A stretch of DNA of 53,086 bases, taken from positions 1 to 53,086 of the forward strand of contig CAMHEN010000002.1 of the NCBI GenBank assembly GCA_946184165.1, written 5' to 3'. The DNA is from an uncultured Clostridia bacterium. GTDB lineage: Bacteria; Bacillota; Clostridia; Oscillospirales; Oscillospiraceae. This document shows positions 6,778 to 15,294 of this stretch, one piece after another. Position 1 is the first letter of the stretch. Each line of letters opens with the position of its first letter. The notes below the pieces were generated by a model. The model made no database searches. It was given only the letters and a program-made list of their open reading frames with translations, and was not told the DNA's origin. Both the position numbers and the translations under genes were made by a program.

Positions 6778-8838
6778 TTATGCCGTGGGGACGAAGGCGT
6801 AGCCCTTCTGCCGGGCGAAGGACTGGGCGGTGCTGCCGCGGACGCCGAGGATCGTGAGATCCGAGAGGGTGCCGAAGGCGCTGCGGCTGATGTAGATGCA
6901 GCTCTCGGGGATATAGACATAGCGCAGGTTCCCGCAGCCCGCGAAGGCGTTCGCACCGAGCTCTTCGGCGCTCTCCGGCAGGAGTGCGAAGCGGAAGGCG
7001 CAGTTTGCGAAGGCCTCCCCCTCCACGACCGTGAGGGCCGCGGGCAGCGCGAAGTCGGGCTCCGCCCAGACGGCGTAGAGGGTCGCGCTCTCCTCCTTCG
7101 TGTAGCTGCCGCCGGGGAGGTAGTCCGCCCTGTCCGCGTCCGGGCTCTCCGCCCAGCCGACGAAGTAATACCCGCTGCGGACGGGGATGGCGGAGGACAG
7201 CGTCAGAGTCCCGCCGGGGTTCATCGTCTGCGCCTGGGGCGCGCCGCTGCCGCCGTTCGGGTGGTAGGCGACGGTCTCGGAATAGCGGCTCCACTGGGCG
7301 TAGAGGGTGAGATCCGTATCGGACGTGACAGTCGCCTCATCCCGATAGGAGACCCCGCTGCCGTCCCGCGCGGTGTTCCACCCGGCAAAGGCCATGCCCG
7401 AGGGGGCGGAGAAGGTATTGGGGCTGAGCGTCACCGCGGCGTTCGGGGCGGCATACTGCACAGCCATGGTCCCGGTCCCGGCCCCGCTCACGCTGACGGG
7501 CTCAAAGCGGATGACGATCTCATCCGTGCAATGGATCGCCGCGCGTGTCAGATAGCCATTGTTGGTTCCAATGGAAATTTCGTTCCACTGCGCTCGGGTA
7601 CCGTTGTAATATACATCCGTCAAATTGCTGCAGCCGTAGAAGGCATCGTGGCCGATGCTGGTGACGCTGTCCGGAATGGTGACACTCGTGAGACTGCTGC
7701 AGCCGGAGAAGGTGTAGTAGTCAATGCTGGTAACGCTGTCCGGGATGGTGACACTCGTGAGACTGCTGCAGCCGTAGAAGGTAGAACCATTGATGGTGGT
7801 GACGCCGTAAGGGATAGTCACGCCGGTGAGACTGCTGCAGCCGGAGAAGGCAGAGTTGCCGATGTTGGTGACGCCCTCCGGGATGTTCACGCTGGTGAGG
7901 CCGCTGCAGCCGTAGAAGGCCCTATCGCCGATGCTGGTGACGCCCTCCGGGATGTTCACGCTCGTGAGGCTGGTGCAGCCTTGGAAGGCCGCGTAGCCGA
8001 TACTGGTGACGCTGTCCGGGATGGTCACGCCGGTGAGACTGCTGCAGCCGTCGAAGGCATAGCTGCCGATGCTGGTGACGCTGTCCGGGATGGTCACACT
8101 CGTAAGGCTGGTGCAGCCGGAGAAGGCGAAATTGCCGATGGTGGTGGCACCCTCCGGGATGGTCACGCCGGTGAGGCTTCTGCAGCCGTAGAAGGTGGAG
8201 TAGCCAATGCTGGTGACGCCCTCCGGGATGTTCACGCCGGTGAGGCTGCTGCAGCCGTAGAAGGTCCAGCCGCCAATGGTGGTGACGCCCTCCGGAATGG
8301 TCACGCTCGTGAGACTGCTGCAGCCGTAGAAGGCATATTCGCCAATGCTGGCGACACCCTCCGGAATGATCACACTGGAGAGGCTGCTACAGCCAAAAAA
8401 GGTGAAGTCATCAATTTTAGTGATATCTTCTGGGATGATTATGTCGGTTATCTTATTACAAGCATTAAAAGCGTTTCTTCCTATGGAAGTCACACCCTGG
8501 GGAATATTGACTTCCGTCAAATTGATACATGCGAAAAACGCATAATCCCCAATGCTGGTGACGCCGCTGCCGATATCCACAGCGGTGATGCTGGCACGGC
8601 TTCCGTACCACGGCGCAGTGCCTTGACTATAATTCTCCATAGCACCCCTGCCGCGGATCTCCAGCACCCCGTTCTCGGTCAGGGTCCAGGTCAGATCATC
8701 GCCGCAGGTGCCGGAGTAGTGCGCCCAACTCAAGCCATCACGTGCCGCATCCTCCTCCGCGCTTGCGGCGGGGGTGAGGGCGAGACCCAGGCAGAGGCAC
8801 AGGAGCAGAACGAGACACAGGCGCAGTGCGGTTTTCAT
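6778..8838 (-). CDS. BspA-like leucine-rich-repeat surface protein
   Basis: A 686-residue exported protein. Residues 1-27 are a signal peptide ending TPAASA. A short linker domain follows to residue 83, then 14 tandem 23-residue BspA-type (TpLRR) repeats of the form LTSVTIPDSVTSIGxxAFxGCSS at residues 84-405. Next come one degenerate unit, two InlB B-type (Listeria-Bacteroides) repeats with FAGWNTA and YFVGWAE cores around 450-580, and a last set of LRR-like units. No LPXTG, SLH or transmembrane anchor is seen, so the protein is probably released or bound by unknown means. Such proteins often take part in host or microbe adhesion (family knowledge). The start at ATG 8838 gives the signal peptide. 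It follows the ROK kinase gene by 26 bases and may be co-transcribed. Confidence 0.9.
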   Translation of the reverse strand: MKTALRLCLVLLLCLCLGLALTPAASAEEDAARDGLSWAHYSGTCGDDLTWTLTENGVLEIRGRGAMENYSQGTAPWYGSRASITAVDIGSGVTSIGDYAFFACINLTEVNIPQGVTSIGRNAFNACNKITDIIIPEDITKIDDFTFFGCSSLSSVIIPEGVASIGEYAFYGCSSLTSVTIPEGVTTIGGWTFYGCSSLTGVNIPEGVTSIGYSTFYGCRSLTGVTIPEGATTIGNFAFSGCTSLTSVTIPDSVTSIGSYAFDGCSSLTGVTIPDSVTSIGYAAFQGCTSLTSVNIPEGVTSIGDRAFYGCSGLTSVNIPEGVTNIGNSAFSGCSSLTGVTIPYGVTTINGSTFYGCSSLTSVTIPDSVTSIDYYTFSGCSSLTSVTIPDSVTSIGHDAFYGCSNLTDVYYNGTRAQWNEISIGTNNGYLTRAAIHCTDEIVIRFEPVSVSGAGTGTMAVQYAAPNAAVTLSPNTFSAPSGMAFAGWNTARDGSGVSYRDEATVTSDTDLTLYAQWSRYSETVAYHPNGGSGAPQAQTMNPGGTLTLSSAIPVRSGYYFVGWAESPDADRADYLPGGSYTKEESATLYAVWAEPDFALPAALTVVEGEAFANCAFRFALLPESAEELGANAFAGCGNLRYVYIPESCIYISRSAFGTLSDLTILGVRGSTAQSFARQKGYAFVPTA
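7624..8589 (-). repeat. Fourteen 69-bp tandem coding repeats
   Basis: This stretch encodes the 14 BspA repeats. Units are 69 bp and nearly identical in places (the segment for LTSVTIPDSVTSI recurs). Units 1-4 at the 5' end of the gene have diverged most and are less GC-rich; units 5-14 are homogenised, which suggests recent unit duplication or gene conversion. Confidence 0.85.
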
Positions 8839-8864
8839 GGCTGAATGATGATCCTTTCGTTTTT

Positions 8865-9827
8865 TTACGCAAGCCCCTTGATGAGGGCGAGGTCGCCGTA
8901 GAGGATGGAGTCGTCGCCGAGCTCCGCGATCTTGAGCTCCACCGTCGGGCGGATGGAGGTCATGCAGTAGCGGTCCACCTCGGCGAGGATCTTCTCGAGG
9001 AAGGTTTCGCCCATGGCCTCGATGACGCCGCCGCCGTAGAGGATGAGGTCGGGGGAGATGGTGTTGATCATGTTGCCGGTGGCGATGGCGAGATAGTGGC
9101 AGGCCCGGTCCACGGCCTCGATGGCCACCTTGTCCCCGCTCTCCACGGCTTTCTTGAGCCGCTTGCTGCGGATGACGCCCTCCGCCGCCATGTCGGCAAG
9201 CTGGCACTCCCGCCCGCGGGAGACCTGCTGGCGGATGTAGTTGGTCATGGCGGTCTTGCTCGCGAGGGCCTCAAGACAGCCGCGCTGCCCGCAGCCGCAG
9301 AGGGGCCCCTCGGGCTCGAGGATCATGTGGCCGTACTCGGCGGCCTTGAACTGGTTGCCGGTGAAGAGCTTGCCGTTCAGGACCAGGCCGCCGCCCATGC
9401 CGGTGCCCACGAAGAAGCCGACGATGTTCTGGTACCCCCGGGCCGCGCCGAACTTGTATTCGCCGAGGACGCCGAGATTCACGTCGTTGCCGACGAAGAA
9501 GGGCACGCCGAATTTCTTGCGCATGGCCCCCGCGATGTCGTAGTTGCGCCAGGGGAGGTTCGGCGTGAAGAGCACGACGCCCTTGTCCTGGTCGATGACG
9601 CCGGGGGCGCAGGAGGCGATGGCGTTGAGCTTCTTCCGGTCGATGCCGGAGGCCTCGATCATCTCCTCCACCACGCTGATGATGACCTTCTCCACGTCGG
9701 CCGTCCCCTCGCCCCCGGATTTGGAGCGCTTTTTCAGGCGGTAGATGATCTCGTCCTTCTCGTTGAAAATCGCGCCGAGCACCTTCGTGCCGCCCACGTC
9801 GAGACAGATGTTGTACTTTTCAGCCAT
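8865..9827 (-). CDS. ROK-family glucokinase-type sugar kinase
   Basis: A 320-residue cytoplasmic kinase of the ROK family, probably glucokinase (glucose to glucose-6-phosphate). The ATP loop DVGGTK lies at residues 10-15. The catalytic aspartate is in GNDVN. AEYGHM and the zinc-binding CGCGQRGCLEA cluster (three cysteines plus His) follow, and a GTGMGGG turn is present. There is no N-terminal helix-turn-helix, so it is an enzyme rather than a NagC-type repressor. An AGGAGG site stands 8 bases before ATG 9827; upstream open frame is only the shadow of ppk1. It is followed by the BspA-like gene, with which it may form a transcript. Other hexose or hexosamine substrates are possible. Confidence 0.9.
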   Translation of the reverse strand: MAEKYNICLDVGGTKVLGAIFNEKDEIIYRLKKRSKSGGEGTADVEKVIISVVEEMIEASGIDRKKLNAIASCAPGVIDQDKGVVLFTPNLPWRNYDIAGAMRKKFGVPFFVGNDVNLGVLGEYKFGAARGYQNIVGFFVGTGMGGGLVLNGKLFTGNQFKAAEYGHMILEPEGPLCGCGQRGCLEALASKTAMTNYIRQQVSRGRECQLADMAAEGVIRSKRLKKAVESGDKVAIEAVDRACHYLAIATGNMINTISPDLILYGGGVIEAMGETFLEKILAEVDRYCMTSIRPTVELKIAELGDDSILYGDLALIKGLA

Positions 9828-9864
9828 GGATTGATCCTCCTGTAAATAATTATGAAAATTTCGC

Positions 9865-9957
9865 TTCGTAGGGGCCGATGCCTTCATCGGCCCGAAGACT
9901 GATGATCCGTACAAGGAAACGGGGCTCGGGTCGATCTGGGGATCGACCCCTACGGAA
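9865..9957. repeat. Paired palindromic repeat unit before the ROK gene
   Basis: A left unit (9865-9896, core GTAGGGGCCGATG...CATCGGCCC) and a right unit (9925-9957, core GGGTCGATC...GATCGACCCCTAC) face each other. The arrangement and several stretches match the middle of the element at 5727-5817. It fills the 160-bp gap between ppk1 and the ROK gene and is the only candidate for ending ppk1 transcription. Confidence 0.7.
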
Positions 9958-9988
9958 TGGCAGCCAAGCCCGATACCCACACGAAACC

Positions 9989-12274
9989 TTACCGCCAGAG
10001 CCTGCGCAGCTTCTCGAGAAAGCTCACATGCTCCGGGGAGGGCGGGGACTTCTCCAGCGACACGCCCGGCGTGCGGGCGGGGACCCTCTCGGGCGGGACC
10101 GGCTCGTTCGTGGCGGGGGCGACGCGGACCACCACCGGCTCCGTCTCCACGCTCACGCGGGCGGCGCTGAAGTAGCGGTACAGGGCCTCCTGGGAGCTTG
10201 TCCCCTCGCCGCCCTTCTCGCGGACATAGCTCCCGTCCGGGAGCATGCGGCGGGATTTCTCCCGGTCGGCCCGGAGGGCGTTCAGGACGGTGTTGATCTG
10301 CTCGCGGGTGTCGGGCGTCACGACCTCCATGAAGGCCTCGACGCGCCGCTCGAGATTGCGGCTCAGAAGATCGCCGGAGCCGATGAAGAGGCGCTGCTCC
10401 GCCCCCTCGCCGAAGCTGTAGATGCGGGAGTGCTCCAGCCAGCGGCCCACCACGCTCGTCACGGTGATGTTCTCCGTCATGCCCTTCACGCCGGGGCGCA
10501 GGCAGCAGATGCCGCGGATGAAAAGCTCGATCTTCACGCCCGCCTGGGAGCACTCAATGAGCTTTTCCATGACGTCGAGATTGTTGAGGGCGTTGATCTT
10601 GATGGCGACGCGGCCGCGCTCTCCCTTGGCCTTCTCCCGGTCGAGGAATTCCAGCACGCGGGTCTTGAAGCTGTTCGGCGCGATCCAGAGGCAGTGGGCC
10701 TCGGGCGGGAGCTGCCCGTCCTCAAGGGCGGTGAAGGCGGCCTCGGCGTCGAGCCCGGCCTCCTCCTTGCAGGTGATGAGGGAGAGGTCGGTGTACTGCT
10801 CGCCCGTGACCTCGTTGTAGTTGCCGGTGCCCACCTGGGTGATGCGGCTGAGATTGCCGCCGTGCTGGCGCGTGATGAGGCAGAGCTTGGAGTGGACCTT
10901 GTGGTCCGGCAGACCGTAGATCACGCGGCAGCCCGCGTCCTCCAGCATCTCGGAATAGTCGATGTTGTTCTGCTCGTCAAACCTTGCGCGCAGCTCCAGA
11001 AGGCAGAGGACGTCCTTCCCCTTGTCGGCGGCGTAGGCGAGGGCCGCGGCGATCTTGCTGCTGCCGGACATGCGGTAGAGCGTGATCTTGATGGACAGGA
11101 CCTCCGGGTCGTCCGCCGCCTCGTAGATGAGATCCACGAAGGGCATCATGCTCTGAAACGGGAAGCTCATGAGAAGGTCGTGCTTTTCGATGTAGGAGAA
11201 GTATTCCCCCTTTTTGAGCCCGATGTCCCGGGCGGGGCGGCGGTCCTCATAGCGGAAGTTCTCATGCGCCCCGATGCAGGAGCGGAAGGAGAGGTCGAAG
11301 GGCACCGTCTGGGTGAAGACGCGCTCGTCCGGCACGCGGAGCTTCTTTAAGAGCAGGGCGCGGTTCGCGTCCGTGAGCTTGCCGAGGATGCGCACCCGCA
11401 CGGGCATCTCCCGCCGCCGCTTCGTGAGCATGGTGGAGACCTTGTCGCGCAGATTGCTGTCGGCCCGGTCGGCCACGTCCGAGAGGAACACGTCCGCGTT
11501 GCGGGTGACCTCCACGGCGCAGGACTGGAGGATGGGCTCCTTCTTCAAAAGCAGGGGCAGGAAGTGCCGCACGAGCTGGGACGTGAGCACGATCTTCTGG
11601 CAGCCGTTGATCTCAAAGCTCAGATAGGCGGGCACCCGGTGCAGGGGGATGACCGCGAGCCTCTGGACGCTCGTGCGCCCGAGGAAGGCCACGATGTTCG
11701 TCTCCCCGGTCCAGAGGAAGGGGAAGGCCTGGTTGAGGTCGAGGAACTTCGGCAGCAGCAGGTCCTTGATGTCGCCGAAGAGCTTCTTGCTCATGAGCTC
11801 GTCCACCTTGCTGATCTTCTTGAAGTCCAGCACGTCCACGCCGTTTTCCCGCAGCTGCTCGCGTATGCCCTTCCAGATGCTCTCCATCAGGGTCTGCTGC
11901 TCGCGTGTGACGCGCAGCACCTCGTGGATCTGCGTCTCCGGCAGCATCCCGGAGAGGGGATCGGCCTTCTCCGGCGTCAAAAGGGCGCGGTGGGTCAGAA
12001 TCCCGATGCGGACCCTGTAAAACTCCGTGAGGTTGGACTGGTAGATCATCAAAAACTTGAGCCGCTCCAAAAGCGGCACGTCGGGGTCCGCGGCCTCGAG
12101 CAGCACGCGCTCGTTAAAGGCGAGCCAGCTCAGCTCACGGTTGATGTAGATGCTCTTGGCCGCGGCCTTGCGCTCCTCGGCGATGCGCTTTTCGTCCAGG
12201 ACCTTCTTCTCCGGCGCGGGCTTTTTTTCGGGGGCGGCCTTCGCGGGGCCGCCCTTTTTCTCTTTCTGAGCCAT
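9989..12274 (-). CDS. ppk1: Polyphosphate kinase 1
   Basis: Reversibly transfers the gamma phosphate of ATP to long-chain polyphosphate. The 761-residue protein has the usual N, head, C1 and C2 domains. The N-terminal domain opens with YINRELSWLAFNERVL at about residue 43. The autophosphorylated histidine is His461 in DHKVHSKL, and the second conserved histidine is His615 in LEHSRIYSF. ALNNLD and GTGNYNE, ATP-site motifs, are present. The lysine- and alanine-rich first 40 residues and a proline-rich tail after residue 700 are extra to the core. ATG 12274 follows a GAAGGAG/AGGAAA ribosome region. It lies 19 bases after the PPK2 gene, so both enzymes are made together. Confidence 0.96.
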   Translation of the reverse strand: MAQKEKKGGPAKAAPEKKPAPEKKVLDEKRIAEERKAAAKSIYINRELSWLAFNERVLLEAADPDVPLLERLKFLMIYQSNLTEFYRVRIGILTHRALLTPEKADPLSGMLPETQIHEVLRVTREQQTLMESIWKGIREQLRENGVDVLDFKKISKVDELMSKKLFGDIKDLLLPKFLDLNQAFPFLWTGETNIVAFLGRTSVQRLAVIPLHRVPAYLSFEINGCQKIVLTSQLVRHFLPLLLKKEPILQSCAVEVTRNADVFLSDVADRADSNLRDKVSTMLTKRRREMPVRVRILGKLTDANRALLLKKLRVPDERVFTQTVPFDLSFRSCIGAHENFRYEDRRPARDIGLKKGEYFSYIEKHDLLMSFPFQSMMPFVDLIYEAADDPEVLSIKITLYRMSGSSKIAAALAYAADKGKDVLCLLELRARFDEQNNIDYSEMLEDAGCRVIYGLPDHKVHSKLCLITRQHGGNLSRITQVGTGNYNEVTGEQYTDLSLITCKEEAGLDAEAAFTALEDGQLPPEAHCLWIAPNSFKTRVLEFLDREKAKGERGRVAIKINALNNLDVMEKLIECSQAGVKIELFIRGICCLRPGVKGMTENITVTSVVGRWLEHSRIYSFGEGAEQRLFIGSGDLLSRNLERRVEAFMEVVTPDTREQINTVLNALRADREKSRRMLPDGSYVREKGGEGTSSQEALYRYFSAARVSVETEPVVVRVAPATNEPVPPERVPARTPGVSLEKSPPSPEHVSFLEKLRRLWR

Positions 12275-12293
12275 AGATGTTTCCTGTTCTCCT

Positions 12294-13793
12294 TCAGGCA
12301 AGCCGCTCCTCACAGGCCTTCTCCAGCGCGTCGATCACGATGCGCAGGGCCTTGATGCGGGCATATTTCTTGTCGTTGGATTCGATGATGAACCAGGGGG
12401 CGTTCTCGGTGCTGGTCTTCTCCAGCATCTCGTCGATGGCCTCCTCGTACTGAGGCCACTTCTCCCGGTTGCGCCAGTCCTCCTCCGTGAGCTTCCAGGC
12501 CTTCTCCGGGGTGTTCTGCCGGTCGGTGAAGCGCTGGAGCTGGGTGTCCTGGTCGATGTGGATCCAGAACTTGAGCACCACCGCGCCCCAGTCGGTGAGC
12601 TGGCGCTCAAACTCGTTGATCTCGTTGTAGGCGCGCTTCCAGTCGGCCTCCTCGCAAAAGCCCTCCAGCCGCTCCACCATGACGCGGCCGTACCAGGTGC
12701 GGTCAAAGATGCAGACGTGGCCGCTGCGCGGGAGCCGCGTCCAGAAGCGCCAGAGGTACTGGCGGTTTTTCTCGTGGGGCTCGGGGGAGGCGATGGGCAT
12801 CACGTCGAAGCCGCGGGGGTCCAGGGGCCGCGCGATGCGGCGGATGTTGCCGCCCTTGCCCGCGGCGTCCCAGCCCTCGTAGCAGAGGATCACGGGGATC
12901 TTCTTGCGGTAGATGACGTTGTGCAGCTCGCCGAGGCGCTTCTGCAGCTTCTTGAGCTCCTTGCGGTACTCCTCGTCCGTGAGACTGGGGGAGAGATCCA
13001 CCGCGGCGAGCTTCGGCATCTTAATGAGCGGGAAGCTCTCCTTGAAAGGCTCGCCCACGTAGCGGCCCTCCTCCAGGGCCTTGTCGATCTGCCCGACCAG
13101 GAGCTTGAGCGCGTCGCGGGCTGCGAGAGTCCGTCTGCTGCCGTCCAGCACATGCCAGGGGACGGTCTTGCCGGTCTTCTCCATGAAGCTCTCGTATCCG
13201 TCCTTGAAGAGCTTGTATTCCCGCATCTGCCAGAGATCCTCCGGGGAGACGCGCCACTCGGTCTCAAAGTTTTCCCGCAGGGCGGTGATGCGCTTGCGCT
13301 GCTCCTTCTCGCTGATATCCACGAAGAGCTTGAGCACGAGGTAGCCCCCGTCCCGGAGCTGGCGCTCGAACTCACACACGGCGCGCACGCGCTTTTTGTA
13401 CTCCTCCTTCGTGATGTCCCGGTGCAGGAATTTCCGCACGCAGTCCTCCATCCAGCCGGAGTCGTAGAACATGATCTTCCCGTTTTCGGGGATGGCCCTG
13501 GCGTAGGGGTAGAGGAAGGGATAGCGCGCCTCCGCCTCGGGCGTGATGACGGGGGAGACCACGTTGTAGTTTCTCGGGTCGATCTCACTGATGAGCTCGT
13601 TGATGAGACTGCCCTTGCCGGCGGCGGCCCAGCCCTCCACCAGCACCAGGATGGGCAGGCCCTGCTCCCGCACGGTCTGCTGCATGCCCATGAGTTTTTC
13701 GCGCAGGGCCTTGACCTCAGCCTTGAGCTGCTCCGTCTCCGCGTCTTTGGCTTCCTTTTTTATTTTCTTCGCTTCTTTGTCTTCCTTTTTCAT
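12294..13793 (-). CDS. Two-domain PPK2-family polyphosphate kinase
   Basis: A 499-residue protein made of two fused PPK2 domains after a charged coiled N-terminus. The C-terminal domain has a canonical Walker A EGWDAAGKGG (306-315) and the DRTWYGR lid/Walker B motif (364-370). The N-terminal copy keeps the loop as EGWAAAGKGS (53-62) but the catalytic aspartate is alanine, and the second motif is DSGWMED (111-117). So the first copy is probably structural. This layout matches class II PPK2 such as Pseudomonas PA3455, a polyphosphate:AMP phosphotransferase with an active C-terminal domain, so AMP to ADP is the likely reaction (family knowledge). It is the first gene of the ppk operon. Confidence 0.93.
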   Translation of the reverse strand: MKKEDKEAKKIKKEAKDAETEQLKAEVKALREKLMGMQQTVREQGLPILVLVEGWAAAGKGSLINELISEIDPRNYNVVSPVITPEAEARYPFLYPYARAIPENGKIMFYDSGWMEDCVRKFLHRDITKEEYKKRVRAVCEFERQLRDGGYLVLKLFVDISEKEQRKRITALRENFETEWRVSPEDLWQMREYKLFKDGYESFMEKTGKTVPWHVLDGSRRTLAARDALKLLVGQIDKALEEGRYVGEPFKESFPLIKMPKLAAVDLSPSLTDEEYRKELKKLQKRLGELHNVIYRKKIPVILCYEGWDAAGKGGNIRRIARPLDPRGFDVMPIASPEPHEKNRQYLWRFWTRLPRSGHVCIFDRTWYGRVMVERLEGFCEEADWKRAYNEINEFERQLTDWGAVVLKFWIHIDQDTQLQRFTDRQNTPEKAWKLTEEDWRNREKWPQYEEAIDEMLEKTSTENAPWFIIESNDKKYARIKALRIVIDALEKACEERLA

Positions 13794-13914
13794 GATGTAT
13801 CACGTTCCTTTTTATGAAGAGTTGAAAAATGCTTTTAACATTTATAGTGATTCTGTCGTTATTTTACGATATTGACCCGGGGAAGTCAACACAAGAGTTG
13901 TGCAATTTCCACAC

Positions 13915-13943
13915 TTGCGGCGGGTAAGCTGACGGCTTATACT
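13915..13943 (+). promoter_or_regulatory. SigA promoter of the second EamA gene
   Basis: TTGCGG, 17-bp spacer, TATACT, 45 bases before ATG 13989. The 195-bp gap shared with the leftward ppk operon is AT-rich, but I see no convincing promoter for the other strand. Confidence 0.7.
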
Positions 13944-13988
13944 ATGGATTATTCAGCAAAAAAACCTCACTCCGGGGCGTGATCCGAA

Positions 13989-14894
13989 ATGAAAAACAAA
14001 AAGATGCTTGGAAACTTCCTTCTGCTCCTCACGGCGATGATCTGGGGCACGGCCTTCGTCTTCCAGCGCATGGGCATGGACAGCGTCGAGCCCTTCACCT
14101 TCACGGCGGCGCGCATGTTCCTCGCGGCGCTCGCGGCGGGCGCGGCCTCCCTCTTCTTCTCCGGGAAGGGGAAGCTGTCCGACAGGGAACGGCGCGAGAA
14201 AAACCGCGCGACGCTCCTTGGCGGCCTCGGCTGCGGCGTCTTCCTCACGGCGGCGAGCCTCTTCCAGCAGGTCGGCATGGTGACCACCACCGCGGGCAAG
14301 GCGGGCTTTATCACGGCGCTCTATATCCTGCTGGTGCCGGTTTTGAATTATATTCTCTTCAAAAAGCGCAGCGGCCTGCACGTCTGGCTCGCCATCGCAG
14401 CGGGCCTCGTGGGCATGTATCTGCTCTGCATGACGGAGGGCTTCCGCCTGACACGGGGCGACGCGCTGGTCTGCGCCTGCGCTGTCGTCTTCTCCGGGCA
14501 CATCCTCTGCTGCGACCATTTTTCCCGCCGGGGCGATCCCGTGCGCATGTCCGCCATCCAGTTTCTCGTGGTGTCGCTGACGTCCCTCGTGCTCGCGCTG
14601 ATCTTTGAAAAACCCTCCTGGGCATCCCTCCGTGCCGCCGCCGTGCCGATCCTCTACTGCGGCGTCATGTCCGGCGGCGTGGGCTACACCCTGCAGATGG
14701 TGGCCCAGGGCTTCACCGACCCCACGGTGGCCTCGCTTCTCATGAGCATGGAATCGGTCTTCGCCGTCCTCGGCGGGGTGCTCTTGCTGCACGAGCGCAT
14801 GAGCGGGCGGGAGCTTCTCGGCTGCGTCGTCATGTTTACCGCCATTGTCCTGGTCCAGCTCCCCGCGCCGCACCGGAAGGAACAGGCGGAATAG
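13989..14894 (+). CDS. EamA-family DMT permease
   Basis: A 301-residue inner-membrane protein with ten predicted transmembrane segments in two EamA repeats. MIWGTAFVFQRMGMD in the first segment is the usual EamA opening, and SMESVFAVLGG in the ninth segment is a common motif of the second repeat. It is probably a metabolite exporter of unknown substrate. It lies alone behind its own promoter and is divergent from the ppk operon; ylmC follows 45 bases after the stop. It is not closely similar to the EamA protein at 1969-2841. Confidence 0.92.
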   Translation: MKNKKMLGNFLLLLTAMIWGTAFVFQRMGMDSVEPFTFTAARMFLAALAAGAASLFFSGKGKLSDRERREKNRATLLGGLGCGVFLTAASLFQQVGMVTTTAGKAGFITALYILLVPVLNYILFKKRSGLHVWLAIAAGLVGMYLLCMTEGFRLTRGDALVCACAVVFSGHILCCDHFSRRGDPVRMSAIQFLVVSLTSLVLALIFEKPSWASLRAAAVPILYCGVMSGGVGYTLQMVAQGFTDPTVASLLMSMESVFAVLGGVLLLHERMSGRELLGCVVMFTAIVLVQLPAPHRKEQAE

Positions 14895-14902
14895 GACAAA
14901 AT

Positions 14903-14932
14903 CCCCCTCGAATAGGATATCCGGGGAGGGGG
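14903..14932 (+). promoter_or_regulatory. Possible ribosome-site-sequestering hairpin before ylmC
   Basis: CCCCCTC (14903-14909) is perfectly complementary to GAGGGGG (14926-14932), which is the ribosome site of the next gene (7 bases from ATG 14940). If the stem forms in RNA it would block initiation. The stem is short, so the effect may be modest. Confidence 0.4.
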
Positions 14933-14939
14933 AATTTCG

Positions 14940-15215
14940 ATGACGAGCTATTACTCCGAGCTCCGCTGCAAGGAGATCATTGATATCCACACGGGCTTTC
15001 GCCTGGGCTATGCCTGCGATCTGGAGCTGGACGACCGGGAGGGCTGCATCGCCGCCCTGGTCACGCCGGGCAGGCCGCGGCTCTTCGGTCTTCTGGGCCG
15101 GGAGGAGGACTACATCCTCCCCTGGAGGGATGTCGTCCGCATCGGCAGCGATATCATCCTCGTGGAGGTCAAGGGCGAATTCCTGCGCCGCAAACGCCAG
15201 ACCCGCTGGTTTTAA
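14940..15215 (+). CDS. YlmC/YmxH-family PRC-barrel protein
   Basis: A 91-residue PRC-barrel protein of the YlmC/YmxH sporulation-associated family. The signature runs from CKEIIDIHTGFRLGYACDLE through GRPRLFGLLGREEDYILPW to IGSDIILVEV. Family members are found almost only in endospore-forming Firmicutes, and their molecular role is unknown; in Bacillus ymxH lies in a sporulation-linked neighbourhood. Here it stands alone between a permease and a lipoprotein gene, with a strong GAGGGGG ribosome site that may be masked by an upstream stem. It is useful mainly as a taxonomic marker. Confidence 0.92.
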   Translation: MTSYYSELRCKEIIDIHTGFRLGYACDLELDDREGCIAALVTPGRPRLFGLLGREEDYILPWRDVVRIGSDIILVEVKGEFLRRKRQTRWF

Positions 15216-15219
15216 TCCC

Positions 15220-15248
15220 TTGGCAAATGCATGGGAATAGAGTATAAT
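15220..15248 (+). promoter_or_regulatory. SigA promoter of the lipoprotein gene
   Basis: TTGGCA, 17-bp spacer, TATAAT, 47 bases before ATG 15295. The -35 lies only a few bases after the ylmC stop. Confidence 0.8.
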
Positions 15249-15294
15249 ACCTTATTATCCATCATTCATCAGATCCCGGAAGGGAGGACGGAAC

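Noticed and set aside
7624-8589. Regular 69-bp repeats looking like an array
   Set aside because: They are in-frame protein repeats with no spacers; not a CRISPR array, and no cas genes are near.
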